43,274 nucleotides of DNA from JABHIE01 sp964584805 (lineage in GTDB: Bacteria > Planctomycetota > UBA1135). Within the stretch, counting starts at the first letter, position 1. Each line of letters starts with the position of its first letter. The notes under the pieces were generated by a model. That model worked only from the letters and a program-made list of their open reading frames with translations. It was not told where the DNA came from and ran no database searches. Location of the stretch: the NCBI GenBank assembly GCA_964584805.1, contig CAZPAY010000022.1:1-43274 (forward strand), in the 5' to 3' direction. The position numbers and the translations under genes are program-made. This document shows positions 24,249 to 31,133 of this stretch, in pieces.

Positions 24249-25958
24249 ATGCCTCAGGAAACCATCCTCCTGCTACCTCATTCGCGCAACCCAGAAGAAA
24301 TTCCAGGTGAAGAAATTCGCTTGTTTGCTGCGCGTAACGCCAAAGTGCCTGTCGACGAAATCCGCGAGGTTCGCTGGAAACGCGTCAGTTTTGATGGCCG
24401 GCGCGGCAAAATGAAATGGCGAGTTGTGCTCGAATTATGGATGCACGATGAGCCTGAGCCGCCCGCCCTCATTAGCGAACCGCCCACTTATCGCCCCTTG
24501 TCAGCCGACGCGCCGCGCGCGATTGTGATTGGCTCAGGGCCCAGTGGCTTGTTTTGCGCTCTCTCTTTGATTGAAAAAGGCGTGCGCCCCATTGTGTTTG
24601 AGCGCGGCCCCGATGTGCAGGGCCGGCGGCGCGATATTGCTTTATTGAATCGCGGCGAGGCGGTCAATCCCGAAAGCAATTACTGCTTCGGTGCAGGCGG
24701 TGCTGGCACTTTCTCAGACGGCAAGCTTTACGCCCGCTCAACCAAGCGCGGTGATGTCGGCTCGGTTTTGGAAACTCTTGTGGCTCATGGCGCGCCCGAT
24801 CGCATTCTGTGGGCGTGGCGCCCGCACATTGGCTCAAACAAATTGCCAAAAGTTGTTGAGGCGATGGTTGAATCCATCCGCGATGCCGGCGGCGAGGTGC
24901 ATTACGACACCCGCGTGGATGAAATCCTCACGAGCGATAATGCCGCTACCGGCGTGCGTCTTGCCTCGGGCGACACCGTCGAAGCTGATTCTATCATTTT
25001 GGCAACCGGGCACTCCGCTTTGAGCTCCCTCAAGATGGCAAAAGCGGCCGGCGCAACTCTCGAGCCAAAAGGTTTCGCGATGGGCGTGCGCATCGAATAC
25101 CCACAAGAGTGGCTTGATGAGCGTCAATACCGCGGTGTCGAAGATCACTCGGTTTTGCCTCCCGCGTTTTTTGAACTCTCAACGCAAGTTGACGAGCGCG
25201 GGGTCTACAGCTTTTGCATGTGCCCAGGCGGATGGATTGTGCCTTGCCAAACCGAGCCCAACTCACTCGTCATGAATGGCATGAGTCTCTCCAAGCGCGA
25301 CTCGCCCTTCGCAAACTCAGCACTTGTCGTTTCTATCGAGCCACGAGATTGGTGCGGGAAGCGCGGTTGGCGCTGGGGATGGCCGGAAGTCTTGAAAAAG
25401 GCTGCCGCGATTTCAGACCACCCGATGTTGCATGAAGTCATTGACAACCCGGGCGGCGTACCCATCGTCGTTGCCGAAGGCCGTTTGCCGGTGCATACCG
25501 AAATCGACCCGCTCTTTGGCGTGCGTTTGCAAATCGCTCTTGAGGCTTTAGCGGCCCATGCCGGTGGCGGCGACAACAAAGCACCTGCGCAGCGCAGTTG
25601 TGATTTTATCGAAGATGAATCTGAGCTTGAGCCAATTGAAACAAGTTATCTACCTGGGTTAACGCAAGCTGACTTTAATGATGTATTGCCGCGCGGTGTC
25701 CATCGCCGTCTGCGTCAAGGCCTTGAATCGCTAGATAAACAACTGCGTGGGCTAAATAGCGAATTTGGTCAAGTGATTGGCGTCGAAACGCGCACATCTT
25801 CACCCGTGCGTATTTTTAGGGATAAAGACACTTTACAAAGCGTAGGCTGTGCAAACCTTTACCCATGCGCCGAAGGCTCAGGCTATGCCGGCGGCATCAT
25901 TAGTGCGGCACTCGATGGCTTGCGAGTCGCCGAACAGATTTCAAAACGGGCACTCTGA
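24249..25958 (+). CDS. FAD-dependent oxidoreductase, COG2509 type
   Basis: The product is a 569-residue flavoprotein. The first 90 residues form a small alpha/beta domain (LFAARNAKVPVDEIREVRWK). The FAD/NAD(P)-binding Rossmann motif is AIVIGSGPSGLFCALSLIEK, then VFERG. Family-specific blocks follow: CFGAGGAGTFSDGKLYARST, ILATGHSALSSLKMAKAAGA, GGWIVPCQTEPNSLVMNGMS and RTSSPVRIFRDK. The C-terminal FAD motif is YPCAEGSGYAGGIISAALDG. This is the signature of uncharacterised FAD dehydrogenases (COG2509); the substrate is unknown. The ATG at 24249 is preceded by GGAG at suitable spacing, and a TATAAAAT box lies near 24204. Its 3' end overlaps the convergent RluA-type gene by 18 bases. Confidence 0.88.
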   Translation: MPQETILLLPHSRNPEEIPGEEIRLFAARNAKVPVDEIREVRWKRVSFDGRRGKMKWRVVLELWMHDEPEPPALISEPPTYRPLSADAPRAIVIGSGPSGLFCALSLIEKGVRPIVFERGPDVQGRRRDIALLNRGEAVNPESNYCFGAGGAGTFSDGKLYARSTKRGDVGSVLETLVAHGAPDRILWAWRPHIGSNKLPKVVEAMVESIRDAGGEVHYDTRVDEILTSDNAATGVRLASGDTVEADSIILATGHSALSSLKMAKAAGATLEPKGFAMGVRIEYPQEWLDERQYRGVEDHSVLPPAFFELSTQVDERGVYSFCMCPGGWIVPCQTEPNSLVMNGMSLSKRDSPFANSALVVSIEPRDWCGKRGWRWGWPEVLKKAAAISDHPMLHEVIDNPGGVPIVVAEGRLPVHTEIDPLFGVRLQIALEALAAHAGGGDNKAPAQRSCDFIEDESELEPIETSYLPGLTQADFNDVLPRGVHRRLRQGLESLDKQLRGLNSEFGQVIGVETRTSSPVRIFRDKDTLQSVGCANLYPCAEGSGYAGGIISAALDGLRVAEQISKRAL

Positions 25959-26627
25959 CTCAAAGGTCACTCGATCTTTGAGTGTGGGGTGCGCAAAAGT
26001 TAATCGCCGCGCATGCAAAGCAATCGACTTGTCGGGTAAAGGTTGGCGGGCGCCATATTTCAAATCGCCTTTTAGTACACAACCCAAACTCGCACAAGCC
26101 ACCCGCAACTGATGCGGCCGCCCCGTGTGCGGAATTAACTCAAACAAAGTACTGCCCGGTTTTGCCGAAAGCACGCGCCAGCTTGTTTGCGCCAACTTTG
26201 CACCATCTTGACGGCCTTCGCGGGTGAACCGCCGCACAACATTGCGCTTGGCGTCTTTCCAAAGCCATTGCTCGACTTCACCTTTTCGCTCTTGCGGCGC
26301 GGGGCTTTCTGACATCCCCCAATATATTTTCTCGATATCGTGTCGACGCCACGCATCAGACAATCGAGACGCCGCCTTACTTGTGCGTGCAAAAACAACC
26401 ACGCCACTGACCGGGCGGTCGAGCCGATGCACGACACCTAAAAAAACTTCGCCTGGCTTGGAATATTCGCGCTTGACCCACTCTTTTGCGATATCCAACA
26501 AAGCCACATCGCCGCTCGAATCGGGCACAATCGGCACACATGCGGGCTTGTCGACCACCAAAACATGGTTGTCGCAATGCAAAACATTCAGGTTACCTAT
26601 TTCCATTTCTAGCGTAGGATAGGGCAT
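25941..26627 (-). CDS. RluA-family RNA pseudouridine synthase
   Basis: This is a 228-residue cytoplasmic enzyme that isomerises uridine in rRNA or tRNA. Motifs: NHVLVVDKPACVPIVPDSSG; LGVVHRLDRPVSGVVVFART with the catalytic Asp in HRLD; KIYWGMSES; and LFELIPHTGRPHQLRVACAS followed by GDLKYG. It lacks an N-terminal S4 domain, like the short RluA/TruC-type members, so its target is not predictable. I place the start at the ATG 26625-26627. AAAGGTGG lies just upstream at Shine-Dalgarno distance, whereas the next ATG at 26606 has none. This start codon overlaps the start codon of the divergent gene. The 3' end overlaps the FAD oxidoreductase gene by 18 bases. Confidence 0.85.
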   Translation of the reverse strand: MPYPTLEMEIGNLNVLHCDNHVLVVDKPACVPIVPDSSGDVALLDIAKEWVKREYSKPGEVFLGVVHRLDRPVSGVVVFARTSKAASRLSDAWRRHDIEKIYWGMSESPAPQERKGEVEQWLWKDAKRNVVRRFTREGRQDGAKLAQTSWRVLSAKPGSTLFELIPHTGRPHQLRVACASLGCVLKGDLKYGARQPLPDKSIALHARRLTFAHPTLKDRVTFESECPF

Positions 26628-27023
26628 GCGCCACCTTTTCACGCTTTTTACGCTCGCGCTTTTTTCGGCCAAAACATGGCCTATCGGCTCAGCCCGCCCA
26701 CGGCACAGCCGCTGATGACCGCTATTTTGCCGGGCATTGCAGGCGCTAAAACCAATGTTACGGGGCGCGGTTTTACGCCCAACCAGCAAGTTGCGCTTGC
26801 TTATGGCTTCGCAGCCGGCACGACGCCTATCCCTGGGTTTCCGGGGGCGAATTTAGATATCGCCAATGCTCAGCTGGCGTTCACGCAGGTGGCGAACACA
26901 CAAGGCCGTGTGCGTTTTCAATTCACTTTGCCTGCACGCGCAGTCGGCATACGACTTTTTGCCCAAGCGATCGATTTGGCAACAGGTGCGACAAGCGCGG
27001 TTACGGAGCAGACGATTCGATAA
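26626..27023 (+). CDS. secreted protein with planctomycete-style module, frame broken near start
   Basis: From the ATG at 26626 the frame gives a clean signal peptide, MRHLFTLFTLALFSA, then loses frame near the AAAA at 26671-26674. The continuing frame (internal ATG at 26676) reads AYRLSPPTAQPLM to a stop at 27023. Adding one A to that run would join the two parts into a protein of about 132 residues. The mature part carries the module QVALAYGFAAGTTPIPGF, ...TQGRVRFQFTLP and FAQAIDLATGATSAV, also present at 10853-11509. AGGA sits eight bases upstream of the 26626 ATG. A sequence error is more likely than a real frameshift. The function is unknown, probably extracellular. Confidence 0.6.
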
Positions 27024-27066
27024 GAACAACTACCCTTCTCTGTCTTTCTTTCATAAAATGACTGAG

Positions 27067-27092
27067 TGCCCTTTTCTAGGGCATCTCTTCTA
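27067..27092 (+). terminator. weak hairpin with pyrimidine tail
   Basis: TGCCCT pairs with AGGGCA around a five-base loop and is followed by TCTCTTCT. It lies between the module protein and the next lipoprotein gene, and is a marginal terminator. Confidence 0.35.
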
Positions 27093-27094
27093 CC

Positions 27095-28657
27095 ATGAAA
27101 CATATCTTTTACTTTTTCCTTTGCCTTGCATTAGCCACATCTTGCTTCAAGAAAGATGATGAGAGCAATAGCGGGGGTGGCCCCAGCTATGACACCGAAT
27201 TGTCTGCTGCTCAAACCGATCAGGGCGTTAGCGCATTGAATGAATTGTTTGCCGAAAGCAATCAAGACCCAAGCGCCTCGCTGGCTTTCGCATATGAGAG
27301 TTTTGACTCTGCGATCCGCAACGATCCAAATAATGGCACTGCGCGTATCATGATGTCGCAAACAATGCTTCCTGTGTTTTTTGATGACCCGGAATCGGCC
27401 ACGCAGCCGCCCGCAGGCACGGGGGGGTCATCAACATTGACGCAGTTATTAAATCAATTCGGCATCGGCACCGAAAACCGCAGCCTTACGGCTCTGGGCT
27501 TGGGCCTTTCGCCAACCGCGCCAGACGAACTTCCCACGACGGCGCCATTTACTGGCGAGGTTCAAGATTGGCTCGCCAATGATGTTGTGCTTGGTTTGTT
27601 TGACGATGCGGCAAACCACCTCGAAGCAGTTGGGGCAAGTTATTCCGACTCTATCACGCTAAATAACGAAACTTTTGAGGTCGATTACGGCGACGCTCAA
27701 ATCCTTGCCGCTCAAATCCGTTTACTGCAAGCCTATCTATTGGTCTACCTTGCTTTTGATTATGACTATGACACCTATTTTGTTCATGGCCCAAATGCAG
27801 AGGTTTTCTATCCAGCGTCTGATGGAACCTACACTGGGCCTGCCTGGGACTACGGATTCACTTACCGGCTCGAAACGGGTTTGAAAGGGCGCCCCTCCTG
27901 GCTCAGTGATCAATGGGACACAGACGGCGCCGTTCAGTACTACGAGAATTGGGAATATAACTGGCTCTCTCTAGGCAGTTCCCCTCGGCCCGGATTTATT
28001 AATCATGCCAACACTGGCGCACACAATTTCCTTGACACCGTCTGGCAAGGATCCGGATCTGACCGCCTTAAACAGGCGCGTTCATACATTATTACAGGTA
28101 TTGATAATTTTATTCGCGGCACCAACTCCATCATGGCGGAAACCGATAACCAATACGATGACTTACTCGTCATCGAGGGTGAGGAGGCATGCGGCATGAC
28201 AGCCCTGCATGATTGGCTTGGCGATATCGCGGCAGGCCTAAGCACTGGTGGTGCTTTTACTGTTGACACTCAACTCGTCCCTCACTGTGTCGCTTACGAT
28301 GGCTTTAACGCTGATGCCAGAATGCTAGATTCCGCAACATACCGCGGGCGCCCATTCTTCCCAGACTATGGGCTGGGGCTTGAGGTGGTTCAGGTGGGAA
28401 TTCCAGATGCGCCGCTCGAAATTGATGCCCTATTGGCCACGCCGAGTTCATTTGCCAATCCAACCCTAGGCGGCGTTTACCCTGAATTCACTGCATATGA
28501 AATGGCCGAATTCTGGCAAGCACTAAATGAGACATTTGAAATGATTTATTGCCCCGGCTGGACCCGCGGCAACAGGGCATTTTCCACGACCCACCCTAGC
28601 CTCCACGATGAGTTGTACTGGCCTGACTGGGGTGAATACTGGGGCGGTGACTATTAG
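27095..28657 (+). CDS. large lipoprotein of unknown function
   Basis: This is a 520-residue lipoprotein. MKHIFYFFLCLALATSCFKK has lipobox ATSC (Cys 17). It is followed by an acidic, Ser/Gly-rich linker and a mostly helical, Trp/Tyr-rich body. The first 110 residues after the linker, with FAESNQDPSASLAFAYESFD and AIRNDPNNGTARIMMSQTM, resemble a degenerate TPR pair. The C-terminal part is rich in aromatic residues (YYENWEYNWLSLGSS, ELYWPDWGEYWGGDY). No known family is recognised; it could be an outer-membrane or surface lipoprotein. The stop overlaps the stop of the convergent gene by a few bases. Sequence around it is AT-moderate and shows no sign of transfer. Confidence 0.75.
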   Translation: MKHIFYFFLCLALATSCFKKDDESNSGGGPSYDTELSAAQTDQGVSALNELFAESNQDPSASLAFAYESFDSAIRNDPNNGTARIMMSQTMLPVFFDDPESATQPPAGTGGSSTLTQLLNQFGIGTENRSLTALGLGLSPTAPDELPTTAPFTGEVQDWLANDVVLGLFDDAANHLEAVGASYSDSITLNNETFEVDYGDAQILAAQIRLLQAYLLVYLAFDYDYDTYFVHGPNAEVFYPASDGTYTGPAWDYGFTYRLETGLKGRPSWLSDQWDTDGAVQYYENWEYNWLSLGSSPRPGFINHANTGAHNFLDTVWQGSGSDRLKQARSYIITGIDNFIRGTNSIMAETDNQYDDLLVIEGEEACGMTALHDWLGDIAAGLSTGGAFTVDTQLVPHCVAYDGFNADARMLDSATYRGRPFFPDYGLGLEVVQVGIPDAPLEIDALLATPSSFANPTLGGVYPEFTAYEMAEFWQALNETFEMIYCPGWTRGNRAFSTTHPSLHDELYWPDWGEYWGGDY

Positions 28658-29199
28658 GGAAACTTTTCATGCCAACTTAGGTCCCATTCTCCATCCACGC
28701 AAAGCACCTGCCCTCGCCTCGGGAGCAGGTGCTTTGCGCCTTCGGGGTCAACCCATTCAGCAAAATTTCCAGCCCAACTTCGGCCCCATCCACCACCCCC
28801 CCAACCCCCCGCCCCGCGCCGGGGCCGCGGGGGGTTGGCGCCTTCGGGGTCAACCCATTCAGCAAAGCCAACCCAAACCCACGGGGCGTCAGCGAAAGGT
28901 ATTTCCAATCGGTCGCAGTAAAAAACGCCACCTCGCTTGATGCCCGTCAAAGAAGCTCCCGCCGCTCTAACGCTAAATATATGCGAAACTCCAGACGGCC
29001 CAACCGGCATGCGGCCCCGCGACAACTCCTCGTAATTCAAAAACAATCCACTCCCCAACTCTAGGTGCCCCTTTTCGAACGACCATCCATTGAAATCGCT
29101 TTCCTGTTCCCTCGAACTGGACCCATCCTTCGGCTCTGGCAATACCCAACCTGCGGCGCAAACCGCAACAAGGGGTAAAATGAGTATGACCGTTTTCAT
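28654..29199 (-). CDS. secreted protein carrying two in-frame palindromic insertions
   Basis: The protein has 181 residues from the ATG at 29199, MKTVILILPLVAVCAAGWVL (signal peptide). The frame upstream to 29256 overlaps the divergent gene and is ignored. The N-terminal 100 residues look like a normal small secreted domain (DFNGWSFEKGHLELGSGLFL, VFYCDRLEIPFADAPWVWVG). The last 80 are unusual. FAEWVDPEGA occurs twice, 34 residues apart, each followed by a segment with PRRG in its centre, and the first copy continues into a Gly/Trp-rich stretch. At DNA level these are the two 66-bp palindromic units. The function is unknown. The start is 15 bases from that of the LptF-like gene, with a shared AT-rich -10 region. 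Confidence 0.6.
   Translation of the reverse strand: MKTVILILPLVAVCAAGWVLPEPKDGSSSREQESDFNGWSFEKGHLELGSGLFLNYEELSRGRMPVGPSGVSHIFSVRAAGASLTGIKRGGVFYCDRLEIPFADAPWVWVGFAEWVDPEGANPPRPRRGAGGWGGGGWGRSWAGNFAEWVDPEGAKHLLPRRGQVLCVDGEWDLSWHEKFP
28699..28764 (-). repeat. 66-bp palindromic unit, copy 1
   Basis: On the plus strand a 13-bp perfect stem (GCAAAGCACCTGC with GCAGGTGCTTTGC, loop of 13) is followed directly by a 29-bp sequence starting GCGCCTTCGGGGTCAACCCA. It lies in frame inside the 28654-29199 gene. The loop reads CCTCGCCTCGGGA. Confidence 0.8.
28801..28866 (-). repeat. 66-bp palindromic unit, copy 2
   Basis: This copy has the same length and order as copy 1. A 12-bp perfect stem (CCAACCCCCCGC with GCGGGGGGTTGG) is followed by the identical 29-bp repeat at 28838-28866. 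The stem bases differ from copy 1, yet pairing is kept. It lies 102 bases (34 codons) from copy 1. Confidence 0.8.
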
Positions 29200-29214
29200 G
29201 CTTTTTATAATGAT

Positions 29215-30291
29215 ATGAAACTTGCAGAGCGCCAACTTTCTTCCGATGTAGCCCAAGCTACAGCTGGTGCGCTCGGCATTTTATGGGCCCTCTCGCTGTT
29301 GGGGCAACTTCATTATCTCCTAAACCGGTCCCCCGGCCTCGTTGAGCTAGAGCCTTTCTTTTCTTTCTTGCTAGGCTCCGTGGGGGTCTTGCCTATTGTT
29401 TTGCCACTGGCAGCCCTTGCCGGACTCTGTATTTCCCTCGCGCGCTTTCAGGAAAGCCGCAATGAGATCGTCTATCTCACTCATGGTTCTTCCACCTTTC
29501 GCCAAAGAGTGTTTCTGTTGTTTCCTGCGCTATTGCTCACTCTTTGTAGTCTCCTCCTCCAAGGGTGGGTCATGCCAAAGGTCCATTCCTATATTAAATC
29601 GCCCACACACCTTAACGAGGCTCAGTTCCTAACAAAACTAGCGACCCTACCGCCAGACCCACGCCTACCTTTTTTTATCCATGGCAATAAGGCCGACGCG
29701 ACCAGCCTTGATGACTTGCGATTCTTGAGAATTGGTGGTGGCAAGCTCGTCTTAGCACTCACATCCCAAAACGCTTCTTTTTATTATTCGCAAAACCCAA
29801 AAAAGCTTTGGGCAAAATTGGGGCCCGGGCAGGCCTTGAAACCATTGAGCGAAAATATGACCGCAGTTCTCTCTTTTTCCAGCGCGAACTACCCCATGCC
29901 TTTTTCGTTGTCAGACAGTAGTTCAGCAAAAAATCCTAGGGCCAAATCCCTGCACCAAATCTTTACTAATAAACGCTTACTCAATCGTAAAGACGAACGA
30001 CTTCTTTCCTCCTACTGCTGGGAGCCTTGGCGAAGACTGTTAATGGGAGTCGCGCCACTGCTTCTTTGCCTCCAAGCCTTGCTTTCTTTTCGGCTCGCCG
30101 TCCCACCAAAAAACTCCATTTCTAATGCGTTATCGATTTTTGTGGTTCTCACACTGTTTGGCTTTGGGCTCACCATTGCCACGAAAAATGTCGCCGCCAG
30201 TTCTATTTGGCTACCTGGGAGCTACGCCACCGCTTCTCTCTTTCTTCCCTTGATTTTATGCCGCATCTTTTGCGGCAGGGCCAATTCATGA
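29215..30291 (+). CDS. LptF/LptG-like permease (YjgP/YjgQ family), first of pair
   Basis: The product has 358 residues and the LptF/G layout. Two or three N-terminal helices (ALGILWALSLLGQLHYLLN, FLLGSVGVLPIVLPLAALAG) are followed by a helix ending in GWVMPKVHS, then a periplasmic beta-rich domain of about 130 residues (PFFIHGNKAD, LRFLRIGGGKLVLALTSQNA). Three C-terminal helices follow, starting at RRLLMGVAPLLLCL. LptFG form the inner-membrane channel of the lipopolysaccharide export ABC transporter with LptB. Sequence conservation is low, so the assignment rests on topology and on the paired gene. The stop overlaps the next ATG (ATGA), showing translational coupling. It is AT-richer than the neighbours. 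No lptB-like ATPase is adjacent. Confidence 0.65.
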   Translation: MKLAERQLSSDVAQATAGALGILWALSLLGQLHYLLNRSPGLVELEPFFSFLLGSVGVLPIVLPLAALAGLCISLARFQESRNEIVYLTHGSSTFRQRVFLLFPALLLTLCSLLLQGWVMPKVHSYIKSPTHLNEAQFLTKLATLPPDPRLPFFIHGNKADATSLDDLRFLRIGGGKLVLALTSQNASFYYSQNPKKLWAKLGPGQALKPLSENMTAVLSFSSANYPMPFSLSDSSSAKNPRAKSLHQIFTNKRLLNRKDERLLSSYCWEPWRRLLMGVAPLLLCLQALLSFRLAVPPKNSISNALSIFVVLTLFGFGLTIATKNVAASSIWLPGSYATASLFLPLILCRIFCGRANS

Positions 30292-31094
30292 TGTTGCTCT
30301 CGCGCCATTTCTTGCACCACTTTTTGCGAAACACATTTCGCGGCGTGTTTCTCGTACTTTCTTTCTCTATCCTTTCGACAATTTACAATACTACTCGCGA
30401 TAATGCTGAAGCCGGCCTTGCAAGGACTACGGTTTGGAGCGAAGATCTTGCCTTTCACTTCTCCATTCTGCTTAATCTTTCTTTTCCACTCATCTTAATT
30501 TTGTCTTTCTCTTTGACTTTTTACAATTGGAGCAAGAACAACTACATTGAGTCCTTCGCTACGCAAGGAGGCCGCTTCAAACAACTCCTTTTGCCAGCCA
30601 TCATTGTTGGAGCCGTACTGGCTGTTGGTGCGCCCGCAAGTACCCCCAACTATCACCGGGCCCGCTCATCAGATTTAGTCGCAGCGAACCAATGGGATAT
30701 TGCCAAAAAAATGAGAGCGAATAAATGGAAAATTGTTCAACTGCAGTCCTCGACGCCCCTACAGTTTTCCATCTCATCTGTGCATGAAGCACAATTACCC
30801 AACTGGGTCATTCAATCCCCACCAAGCCCATGGCAAGACTTAATGGGGCGTTCATTTCTCTTTCTCTTTGCAAGCATGTCATTGGCTCACCTTTATTCAG
30901 GGGGGTATAGGCGTTCTCTCTCATGGTCTGTCCTCTTCAGTGTTTCTGTTTTTGGGTTATGGTCAATATTTTTCATGTTGCTTGAGTCCTATTGGCTTCG
31001 CACCCCCTACTTTCCTTATGCTGCCCCCTTGAGTTCGCTGTTTATTGCCCTACTTTTATTCACCTCGCGTCGTAGGCTCAGTACGACCGGCTAA
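30288..31094 (+). CDS. LptF/LptG-like permease, second of pair, reduced
   Basis: This gene is coupled to the previous one by ATGA; the start is the ATG at 30288. The 268-residue protein has three N-terminal hydrophobic helices (GVFLVLSFSILSTIY, FPLILILSFSLTFYNW, LLLPAIIVGAVLAVG), then only about 65 periplasmic residues, then three C-terminal helices starting at MGRSFLFLFASMSLAHLYSGG. The helix arrangement and the RHFLHHFLRNTFRG start resemble LptF/LptG. The periplasmic jellyroll domain, normally well over 100 residues, is mostly missing. It may be a minimal partner of the first permease. The match is by topology, so another paired-permease family is possible. Confidence 0.55.
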   Translation: MMLLSRHFLHHFLRNTFRGVFLVLSFSILSTIYNTTRDNAEAGLARTTVWSEDLAFHFSILLNLSFPLILILSFSLTFYNWSKNNYIESFATQGGRFKQLLLPAIIVGAVLAVGAPASTPNYHRARSSDLVAANQWDIAKKMRANKWKIVQLQSSTPLQFSISSVHEAQLPNWVIQSPPSPWQDLMGRSFLFLFASMSLAHLYSGGYRRSLSWSVLFSVSVFGLWSIFFMLLESYWLRTPYFPYAAPLSSLFIALLLFTSRRRLSTTG

Positions 31095-31133
31095 AATCAT
31101 TGTCGCCCAGCCCGCACCGCCACGACCTTACGC

